Positions 1 to 5,215 of a stretch of 5,215 nt of DNA are shown here, in pieces. Every line of letters starts with the position of its first letter. Within the stretch, counting starts at the first letter, position 1. The notes beneath the pieces are model-generated. The model was given only the letters and a program-made list of their open reading frames with translations, made no database searches and was not told the DNA's origin. Origin of the DNA: Acidobacteriota bacterium (GTDB taxonomy: Bacteria > Acidobacteriota > Blastocatellia > Pyrinomonadales > Pyrinomonadaceae); contig JAKOSS010000107.1 in assembly GCA_029777145.1 (NCBI GenBank), forward strand, positions 1-5,215, written 5' to 3'. Position numbers and translations under genes: made by a program.

Positions 1-1
1 A

Positions 2-193
2 GACTGGATCGAGATCATTCTGGTTGACCGCGAGGGCAAGCCGATGCCGGGCGTGAGATACAGGATCACCCCGCCGGGCGGAAATCCCGTCGAGGGCCGG
101 CTCAACGAACACGGCCAGGCCGGGCTCTACAACATCGATCCGGGGAACTGCAAGATCACGTTCCCGGATCTCGACAAGGACGCGTGGGAGTAG
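2..193 (+). CDS. C-terminal end of a probable spike-associated protein (VgrG/PAAR-like), 5' truncated
   Basis: This is an open frame from the left edge to TAG at 191-193, giving the last 63 residues of a longer protein. It reads DWIEIILVDREGKPMPG at the start and ends in FPDLDKDAWE. The pattern (hydrophobic strand, acidic-x-x-G-x-P, Tyr-x-Ile, G-x-x-x-x-G, N-x-x-G, then D-P-G-x-C) is that of a small carboxypeptidase-regulatory-like beta-sandwich. From memory, such C-terminal modules end VgrG or PAAR-type spike proteins and their neighbours in type VI secretion islands, with near-identical 'I-D-P-G-x-C-K-x-x-F-P-D-L-D' endings. The main body of the gene is outside the window, so the identity of the whole protein is not shown here. 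The next gene starts 4 bases after the stop, which implies co-transcription. The coding frame is well supported; the spike assignment is moderate. A stand-alone beta-domain protein is the main alternative. Confidence 0.72.
   Translation, partial: DWIEIILVDREGKPMPGVRYRITPPGGNPVEGRLNEHGQAGLYNIDPGNCKITFPDLDKDAWE
186..190 (+). promoter_or_regulatory. Ribosome binding site for the LysM gene
   Basis: GGGAG lies 7 bases before the ATG at 198, inside the last codons of the upstream gene. A competing ATG at 194 is only 3 bases from this site and opens a 93-residue frame without recognisable domains. The ATG at 198 has the better spacing and starts a protein with two recognisable domains, so the site decides the start. 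Confidence 0.6.
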
Positions 194-197
194 ATGA

Positions 198-836
198 ATG
201 GCGATCAATTATCAGGTCAAACAAGGCGATTGCATATCGAGTATCGCGTTCGAACACGGGTTTTTCCCGGACACGATCTGGAATCACGCAAACAACAAAC
301 AGTTGAAGGAAAGGAGGAAGGATCCGAACGTACTGCTGCCGGGCGACGTCGTTTACATTCCGGACAAACAGCTCAAGGAACTCAGCGAACCGACAAACGA
401 CGTTTACAAATACCGCGTCATGAACGTTCCGGCAAAATTCGCCTTGCGGCTGCTTTTCAACGGCGCGCCGCGTAAGAACGAGCCGTACACCTTGGATATC
501 GACGGAAAGGTCACCAACGGGCAGACCGATGGCGACGGTTTCGTCAAGCTCTCGATCTCTCCGAGCGCGAAGCGGGGAAGTCTTGTGGTCGGGACGGGTG
601 CAAATCAAACCAGATACGCGTTGAATCTTGGTCAATTGGATCCGGCGGATCAGATAGCCGGTGTGCAAAAGCGACTGAACAACCTTGGATTCAAATGTGG
701 TCGGGCGGACGGCACGTTCAATCCGGAGACCAAAGCCGCTCTTGAGGCGTTCCAGGCCTACGCGGGTTTGCCGATCACCGGGGAACTGGATGACGCCACG
801 AAATCGAAACTGAAACAGGAGCACGAGAGGACATAA
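198..836 (+). CDS. LysM and peptidoglycan-binding domain protein, spike-cluster accessory
   Basis: The protein is 212 residues and complete. Residues about 5-56 form a LysM domain: Y-x-V-x-x-G-D at 5-11, I-W-x-H-x-N near 27-32, and the closing L-x-P-G-D-x-x-x-I-P at 46-55. Residues about 70-146 are a beta-rich middle domain (NGAPRKNEPYTLDIDG, then G-Q-T-D-G-D-G-F). Residues about 151-206 form a PG_binding_1 domain with VQKRLNNLGF, C-G-x-x-D-G-x-F, E-T-K-A-A-L, F-Q, and G-L-P-I-T-G-E-L-D. Both end domains are known in their families to bind peptidoglycan glycan or stem structures. No hydrolase motif is visible, so binding rather than cleavage is inferred. The N-terminus goes straight into LysM without a signal peptide or membrane helix, so the protein is not an ordinary Sec-exported wall protein. 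I recall this LysM/beta/PG-binding order as a recurrent neighbour of VgrG-type genes, where it may act as cargo, adaptor or wall-targeting partner. It sits 4 bases after one gene and 13 before the next. Domains are certain; the secretion link is moderate. Confidence 0.93.
   Translation: MAINYQVKQGDCISSIAFEHGFFPDTIWNHANNKQLKERRKDPNVLLPGDVVYIPDKQLKELSEPTNDVYKYRVMNVPAKFALRLLFNGAPRKNEPYTLDIDGKVTNGQTDGDGFVKLSISPSAKRGSLVVGTGANQTRYALNLGQLDPADQIAGVQKRLNNLGFKCGRADGTFNPETKAALEAFQAYAGLPITGELDDATKSKLKQEHERT
210..365 (+). other. LysM domain (residues about 5-56)
   Basis: The segment begins YQVKQGDCISSIA and closes LLPGDVVYIPD, the two ends that define LysM. It has the longer central insert with a basic E-R-R-K-D-P-N stretch that I associate with LysM domains of spike-cluster proteins. 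Confidence 0.9.
648..815 (+). other. PG_binding_1 domain (residues about 151-206)
   Basis: The consensus V-Q-x-x-L-x-x-L-G-F, G-x-x-D-G-x-F-x-x-x-T, A-L-x-x-F-Q and G-L-x-x-T-G-x-x-D can be read directly. The usual Gly after D-G-x-F is Asn here (DGTFNPET), a mild deviation. Confidence 0.92.
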
Positions 837-840
837 GAGG
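837..840 (+). promoter_or_regulatory. Ribosome binding site for the giant gene
   Basis: GAGG directly follows the TAA of the LysM gene and lies 9 bases before the ATG at 850. The last in-frame stop is TGA at 811-813 and 850 is the first in-frame ATG after it, so this site supports that start. Confidence 0.6.
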
Positions 841-849
841 ACGGTCGAG

Positions 850-2241
850 ATGTACGAATATGAACCGGTCATAAAAACTGACGATTTCAAGGATCCCGAA
901 GAACTCGAGAACCTTGAACGGTTGTTTTCGCTGGAAGTAGCGCGATCGGTGCCCGAACGTCCCGAGATCAATCAAACGGATGTGCGGGTTTGCAACGTCG
1001 AAAAACTGTGGCTCGAGACACCCGGCCAAACAGGTCCTGAGGATAAATCATTCGCCGAAAGAAAGGACGTCCCGTCGGGTGATCCGAGTCGTTGGCATTT
1101 CGCCCCGAAAGTCGAAAAAGCCAAGATCTGCTGGGAGTTGAGCGGTCGCGAAACCTCAGACAAACGGGCGCTTGCTCACGCGACCGAACTCAAGATCGAG
1201 CTCTTCGTTCGAAACTCACCCGCGGCATTTTGGAAAAAGACGATGAAATGGGCCGCGGGGGAATGTCTTCTTCGTGGATCGACCGAATTCGACGGTCGTT
1301 TGGGAGAAGATCTTTTCCTGGCCGCGACAGGCAAAACAAAGGCAAGCGACGACGTCAAGATCGATTGGACCGGAAAGGCTGACTTTCCCGACGCAGTGGT
1401 GACGGTTGATCAATCACCGTTCAAGATCAAGCTTTCGATCGTCGAGGCCGGCGATGCCAGGCAGGTCATATCGCGTTGGGTCTATTTCGACGTATTGGTC
1501 GATTCGCTGGAGCTGCATTGGGGCGACTACGCGTCGCTGCCGCCGGTGCGAGCCGACATCACGGACGCGCATAATAAAGTGAAAGTTCTCGGCGACCGGA
1601 CCGATCCGATGAACATCAAGAAAGGATATGAAGAACTGATCCTTGAGAAGCTTAAGTCCGATCACGCGGAGCCGGTTGACGGCGTTGTGCACGAGGTCAA
1701 GCTTCAGAGCAACGTCTTCCCGTTCCAGAAGAAAGGCAAGAAGGACAACGTCGAATCGTTTTTTTCGAATTTCGACTATCAGCAGTACGAAGCGCTTTGG
1801 GGTAACGGAACTCGAATCCCGTTGGTCGTGCGCGCGTGGATCAAAAAGTCGACCGCCGACAGGACAAGGCCAGCCGATGACGCGGGCGGAAAGACCGATC
1901 AGGTGCCCGAGGCACTCGGAAAATCAAAGATCCTTTGGGATTGGGAAGAGAAGCGGGTTGATCGATGGAAGCAGGCGATAAACGGAACGACCGCACCGAA
2001 GACGGATCAGTTTCTCACCGATGCGTATCGAAAGAGTGACCCGCTGAAGCCTGTTGCGAAGTCAAATTGTCCGACCGACTTTGGCGGCAAGCACGGCGAC
2101 TATCACGACGCAAAGCTGGTTTTCCCGACTCAGCCCCAAACGCCTGAGTTCCCGAACAAGGTCGAGAAAAGCCACGGGCGCAAATGGTCGTCGTTGAGCG
2201 AATTCGGATCCGATGGGAAGAAGGGTGAAAGTGCTGCCATC
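850..2241 (+). other. N-terminal beta-rich region of the giant protein
   Basis: Residues 1-464 carry no catalytic motif that I recognise. Alternating hydrophobic strands (for example TELKIELFV near 113-121, then the D-F-P-D and S-P-F-K-I-K-L-S segment at 173-196, then VYFDVLVDSLELHWG) suggest serial beta-sandwich domains. The segments LGKSKILWDW and GGKHGD recall conserved blocks in large VgrG-neighbour proteins. A docking or scaffold role is plausible, but nothing in the sequence proves it. Confidence 0.5.
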
Positions 2242-5215
2242 TTTCAGCCTTCGCGATTCGCAGGCGACGCTTACAAGATCAAGGGCTATCTACATTTTGA
2301 TCGGTATGTGGACGACGAGAACGACATTCAGGCGCCGCCGCCGGTGCAAACAAAAGAATGTGAGTTCAAGGTGTTTCGTCAAATAAAACTCAATTCACTG
2401 CTACGCGGAAATCCCCACGTGCCCGCTGCAACTCTCGACAACGCCGTCAAGACCCACTATTTGAAAGAACTCGATATGGACGTCGAGATCAACCCGATTC
2501 CCGTTGACAACGGCGCGTACACGAACGCGCTTAAGGTCGCGGTCGGCCGGGTTTGTCGCAAAGAGCATTTCGTCAACGAGCTGGATTCGTATCCGCTGGC
2601 CTCGCTCGTGTGCAGGTTTGCACTCGACCAGGCACCGGCGGACGGATCGGCCGGCGCCGTATTTCGCGATTGGACGGACGCCGAACGCGACGTCAAAACG
2701 CTTTTCGAGAACAGCGCGATGCGGGTCGTGAAGGATGCTTCGGCGGAGCTCCTGGAAGAGGACGTTCATGGGTTGAATAGCGGAAATACCGGGACATTGC
2801 TCCGGATAGACAATAAACGGGTCGTACTGTTTCCACCGAACGCCGGACTCGTCAAGAGCGAGAATATTCTTGGAACGTTTTCAAACGCACCCGATGTGAT
2901 CGAATTCAACTCGAGTGCCAGAAGTTGCTGGGGACATCAGATCGTCATCACGTCGAAATCGACAAAGGACGACAAAATCTACAAAGAGGCGATCAAGGTT
3001 GTTTTTCCGGGGAACCGGGAGGTGGTCGTATCCTATTCGGACAAGTCCGGCTTTGGAAGGACACTCACCGCGGTTCTCCCCGAATCCCAAAAGGGCCCTC
3101 TTAGATCGGCGTTTTCACTGGCAATGACCGCGCACGACGAGAAGACGCCTTTCAATATCACCATCAATGCCCGGACCGATTCGACGAATGCCCAAACTCG
3201 TCACGATAATTTGAAGGATTTCTTGGAAACACTCTTTACCGACGACAATATCGTCGATCGCAAACCGTATTGCGATAAGCTTCTGACAAAATTGAAGACG
3301 ACGTATATCCCGGACCGGCTTGCTAATTATCAGAAACGGCTCGGCTTGCTGCTGGTCGGCGAGATCGTCTGGGAATACGCGAAACAGCGTCATGCCGATC
3401 TCGAGGGAATTTTCCTTCTTCACATTCCGGGCTTGTACAAAGGCTTCACCCTCGGGGCCAGTGACGCTTCGACGCCGGCCAAGATGCCAAAGGTTCAGGG
3501 CGCCGTGTATCCCGAACTTACCGGCGACACGAACAGTAATCCCTACAGAGTCCGCGACCGGGCGGTCGCCTACGTCGCGACCGTGCCCGACGATCAATCG
3601 GACGGCCTTGAAACGAAGACGCCGGAATCGATCATCAAGCACGAATTGGCGCACGGCCTCTTCCTGCCGCACGCGCCGTTCAAAACGAAGAACACTCCTG
3701 GCCCGAAAGGCTTCTGTCACGTCAAAGACGATGACTGCCTGATGAACTATGACCTGGCGTCGGAGAACTTCTGCGGTTTTTGCATTCTGCGCCTTCGGGG
3801 TTGGAACTGGAGGGCGTCGGTGTCACAAAGCGTGATCAGCGTCAAGGTTCTCGACGGAAATGATGTTACTTATTTGACGGCCAACGGCGTCCAGTATGTC
3901 AATCTGCCCAAGGAAGGCAAATGGGCCGAACCTACGGTCACGGGAAATATCGATAGGTTGAGTCGCAAAGTGCGTGTGAAGGTCGAATTCGACCCGAACG
4001 TGACCGGCGACAAATGCTTCATACAGGTATACGGTCACCAAAACAACTCGGTGTATTCCGAAGACGAGAAAAAACGGAAGCCATCGTTCAATATCAAACA
4101 GGAGGCCGCGGAGGATTCATTTGGGCAATTCGACCGGCTCGTCGGTGAGCAGATCGAAGGCACACGCGGTCCGAACAACAGCTACATAGGCGAGGTTGAA
4201 CTTTCGCCGGCTGTCGGTGACCGATACAAGATCGTGGCCTGGGGTGAAGATTGCATTCAGTGTGAGAGTCTCGAGATAACCGCCTGGCGTCTCATATATT
4301 ACTCAATCGTCGCGGCGGGAAACTCACCGCACTCGGTTCCAGCGTTGACATTCCGGCAGACGCTTGAGCAGACATATCATACTGAGTTCACGAAGTTGGT
4401 CCACTTGGGCGACATGGCAATGGCCCAACTCAATCCGGACCCGCTGACGACATACGTCGACCCGATCATGCCTGCAGATTTCGCGAACTTGGTTGAACAA
4501 AAGGCAAATGATCAGACCACCAATTATCCGACCAAGAAATACAGCGAGTTTGCGCCCCATCTGATACAGTTCGTGTTTACAGACCAATTGGCTTCGCCAC
4601 TTGCGAATAAGCCGACGCTCCCGTCACCTCCGGTTTCGATCGGAGCGCCGCACCCGAACGTCCGAATACCGGTGCAGCTGAGTCCTCCCCCGGCGACCGA
4701 TCCGACCGCAGATATGCGGAAACCTCTGTGGATCGGATTTGGAAAGGCACTAGTGGAAGGAAGCAAAGCGACGGTGCCCAACAATACCTGGTTCATCAAG
4801 GCTTGGGTGGAGTACCCGGATAACACGATTCAGACGATACCGGAGGCGAACTGCACCCCGGTGGTGGATCCGCTCATTCCGGGGCTTTACCGCGAGATCG
4901 ATGTCCAGGTCAACAACCTCGTTCCCCATCAGCCGACCGGACAGATAAAGGTTGAGGCGATCTTCGTGAATCGGATGGTATTGGGAATGGCCAGACCGGC
5001 GAATAAACGTGGCATCATCATTCTGCCGGCCCGCTGGAATTTTCAGGTCAAGTCCCATGCGAGCCAGATTTCAGCTGGAATCCATGAACTCGGACATGCG
5101 CTGGGAATGGTGCCCGTACCGAATGAGACCGGTCTCGATACGCATGCGACGCATTACAAGTCAGACGGCGATCATTGCTGGATCGGTTTGGTGAAACAGG
5201 CCAGTGATTCGCTAT
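850..5215 (+). CDS. Giant multidomain protein with two zinc-metallopeptidase signatures, candidate secreted effector, 3' truncated
   Basis: This is an uninterrupted frame of 1455 codons from ATG 850, still open at the right edge. The N-terminus (MYEYEPVIKTDDF) is hydrophilic, with no signal peptide, and no membrane helix is seen. Layout: residues about 44-460 are a beta-rich N-terminal region with WTGKADFPD through SPFKIKLS at 173-196, LGKSKILWDW at 356-365 and GGKHGD at 412-417. FQPSRFAGDAYKI at 465-477 and FRQIKL at 509-514 precede the first protease. Zincin 1 has HELAHGLFLPH at 931-941, a Met-turn-like CLMNYD at 963-968 and FCGFC at 974-978. A second beta region covers about 988-1145 (GDRYKI at 1123-1128), then WRLIYY at 1146-1151 and a proline-rich stretch at about 1254-1286. 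Zincin 2 has HELGHALGM at 1412-1420. The known role of such motifs is Zn-dependent peptide-bond hydrolysis; substrate and activity are unknown here. I recall comparable large proteins beside VgrG-type genes, usually unnamed. VgrG2b of Pseudomonas aeruginosa is an established precedent for a type VI metallopeptidase effector. Effector status is inference from motifs, operon position and lack of a signal peptide. Confidence 0.9.
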   Translation, partial: MYEYEPVIKTDDFKDPEELENLERLFSLEVARSVPERPEINQTDVRVCNVEKLWLETPGQTGPEDKSFAERKDVPSGDPSRWHFAPKVEKAKICWELSGRETSDKRALAHATELKIELFVRNSPAAFWKKTMKWAAGECLLRGSTEFDGRLGEDLFLAATGKTKASDDVKIDWTGKADFPDAVVTVDQSPFKIKLSIVEAGDARQVISRWVYFDVLVDSLELHWGDYASLPPVRADITDAHNKVKVLGDRTDPMNIKKGYEELILEKLKSDHAEPVDGVVHEVKLQSNVFPFQKKGKKDNVESFFSNFDYQQYEALWGNGTRIPLVVRAWIKKSTADRTRPADDAGGKTDQVPEALGKSKILWDWEEKRVDRWKQAINGTTAPKTDQFLTDAYRKSDPLKPVAKSNCPTDFGGKHGDYHDAKLVFPTQPQTPEFPNKVEKSHGRKWSSLSEFGSDGKKGESAAIFQPSRFAGDAYKIKGYLHFDRYVDDENDIQAPPPVQTKECEFKVFRQIKLNSLLRGNPHVPAATLDNAVKTHYLKELDMDVEINPIPVDNGAYTNALKVAVGRVCRKEHFVNELDSYPLASLVCRFALDQAPADGSAGAVFRDWTDAERDVKTLFENSAMRVVKDASAELLEEDVHGLNSGNTGTLLRIDNKRVVLFPPNAGLVKSENILGTFSNAPDVIEFNSSARSCWGHQIVITSKSTKDDKIYKEAIKVVFPGNREVVVSYSDKSGFGRTLTAVLPESQKGPLRSAFSLAMTAHDEKTPFNITINARTDSTNAQTRHDNLKDFLETLFTDDNIVDRKPYCDKLLTKLKTTYIPDRLANYQKRLGLLLVGEIVWEYAKQRHADLEGIFLLHIPGLYKGFTLGASDASTPAKMPKVQGAVYPELTGDTNSNPYRVRDRAVAYVATVPDDQSDGLETKTPESIIKHELAHGLFLPHAPFKTKNTPGPKGFCHVKDDDCLMNYDLASENFCGFCILRLRGWNWRASVSQSVISVKVLDGNDVTYLTANGVQYVNLPKEGKWAEPTVTGNIDRLSRKVRVKVEFDPNVTGDKCFIQVYGHQNNSVYSEDEKKRKPSFNIKQEAAEDSFGQFDRLVGEQIEGTRGPNNSYIGEVELSPAVGDRYKIVAWGEDCIQCESLEITAWRLIYYSIVAAGNSPHSVPALTFRQTLEQTYHTEFTKLVHLGDMAMAQLNPDPLTTYVDPIMPADFANLVEQKANDQTTNYPTKKYSEFAPHLIQFVFTDQLASPLANKPTLPSPPVSIGAPHPNVRIPVQLSPPPATDPTADMRKPLWIGFGKALVEGSKATVPNNTWFIKAWVEYPDNTIQTIPEANCTPVVDPLIPGLYREIDVQVNNLVPHQPTGQIKVEAIFVNRMVLGMARPANKRGIIILPARWNFQVKSHASQISAGIHELGHALGMVPVPNETGLDTHATHYKSDGDHCWIGLVKQASDSL
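2242..2517 (+). other. Beta-edge and linker motif, copy 1 (residues about 465-556)
   Basis: It contains FQPSRFAGDAYKIKGY (465-480), then C-E-F-K-V-F-R-Q-I (504-512) and R-G-N-P-H-V-P followed by a helical stretch ending T-H-Y-L-K-E-L. A second segment with the same order of landmarks lies at 4216-4410, ahead of the second protease motif. Confidence 0.5.
3400..3810 (+). other. Zincin domain 1 (metzincin-like), residues about 851-987
   Basis: HELAHGLFLPH (3640-3672) supplies H931, E932, H935 and H941 with HExxHxxxxxH spacing. Predicted zinc ligands are the three His, and E932 is the predicted general base. F-C-H at 955-957 and D-D-D-C-L-M-N-Y-D at 960-968 follow; M965 with Y967 resembles the metzincin Met-turn and Tyr. 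C963, C975 and C978 could form a disulfide or a structural metal site. The metzincin Gly at motif position 8 is Phe938. The domain ends in LRLRGWNW. The upstream boundary is approximate. Confidence 0.78.
3811..4410 (+). other. Inter-protease beta region and linker motif, copy 2 (residues about 988-1187)
   Basis: Strand-like segments SVISVKVLDGNDVTYLTA and KVRVKVEFDP lead to GDRYKIVAWG (1123-1132). That is followed by D-C-I-Q-C-E at 1134-1139, AWRLIYY (1145-1151) and GNSPHSVPALTF. This order mirrors copy 1. C1135 and C1138 form a CxxC pair not present in copy 1. Confidence 0.5.
4609..4710 (+). other. Proline-rich segment before zincin domain 2
   Basis: Residues 1254-1287 hold 11 prolines in 34 residues, including S-P-P and S-P-P-P. 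This composition suggests an extended linker or a domain boundary just upstream of the beta-rich lead-in to the second protease. Confidence 0.5.
4711..5215 (+). other. Zincin domain 2, residues about 1288-1455, truncated by window edge
   Basis: HELGHALGM (5083-5109) supplies H1412, E1413, H1416 and G1419. Motif position 11 is Pro1422, so the usual third metzincin His is absent there. H1432, H1435 (in THATHY) and H1442 (in DGDHCW) are candidates for the third ligand. A Met-turn and the distal part of the domain are not visible before the edge. The strand before the helix (GIIILPARW, 1393-1401) suits the edge strand of a zincin fold. Confidence 0.72.

Noticed and set aside
194..475. Alternative plus-strand start at 194 giving a 93-residue frame
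   Set aside because: The product has no recognisable domain and the start is only 3 bases from the GGGAG site, while the frame from 198 gives LysM and PG-binding domains.
837..849. Possible promoter between the LysM gene and the giant gene
   Set aside because: The gap is 13 bases and holds only a ribosome binding site; no -35/-10 pair is convincing and co-transcription is simpler.
156..971. Long reverse-strand open frame of 271 residues opposite the LysM gene
   Set aside because: It is antisense to a gene with unmistakable domains, its translation is Arg- and Val-rich with no recognisable motif, and it overlaps the boundary of two sense genes.
1280..1298. Inverted repeat cgaccg / cggtcg with a 7-base loop
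   Set aside because: A 6-bp stem inside a coding region with no following T run is expected by chance in this sequence; it is neither a terminator nor a convincing operator.
1759..1765. Run of seven T bases as a possible slippage or frameshift site
   Set aside because: The sense frame continues cleanly for over 1100 codons, the alternative frames close soon after, and no stimulatory structure was seen.
3115..3720. Reverse-strand open frame of 201 residues
   Set aside because: It lies fully antisense to the first zincin region, is Arg-rich and shows no motif; it is a codon-bias shadow.

Overview
The window is gene-dense, has no intergenic gap longer than 13 bases, and carries three consecutive plus-strand genes that read as one operon. 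They are the last 63 codons of a gene entering from the left edge (2-193), a complete 212-residue LysM plus peptidoglycan-binding protein (198-836), and a very large gene that starts at 850 and is still open at the right edge (at least 1455 codons). No RNA gene, mobile element, CRISPR array, promoter or terminator is visible, and no reverse-strand gene is supported.

By family resemblance recalled from memory (no search was possible), this looks like an accessory cassette of a type VI secretion or related contractile injection system. The C-terminal beta module of the first gene is of a type I recall following VgrG/PAAR-like spike proteins. The second gene matches a recurrent LysM / beta-sandwich / PG_binding_1 protein found beside such spikes. 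The third matches very large, unnamed multidomain proteins from the same neighbourhoods. Neither visible N-terminus (genes 2 and 3) has a signal peptide, which fits cargo loaded in the cytoplasm rather than Sec export. No core secretion gene (sheath, tube, baseplate, ATPase) lies in the window, so the system assignment is an inference.

The most interesting object is the giant third protein. It has two separate zinc-metallopeptidase signatures. The first, HELAHGLFLPH at residues 931-941, has metzincin spacing of three His ligands and is followed by a Met-turn-like CLMNYD and a CxxC pair. The second, HELGHALGM at residues 1412-1420, has the metzincin-type Gly but no His at the expected third position. 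Upstream of each HExxH lies a similar segment (GD-x-YKI, then an F/W-R-x-I motif, then GN-PH), which suggests that a beta-domain plus protease unit was duplicated and then diverged. A working model is a spike-delivered dual-protease effector, with the LysM/PG-binding protein guiding it to the cell wall or acting as an adaptor. That model is inference.

The organism cannot be fixed from this window. GC appears to be in the mid-fifties by eye (not counted), with GC-leaning but not extreme third positions. An environmental Gram-negative lineage, perhaps Acidobacteriota or Myxococcota, is a low-confidence guess.
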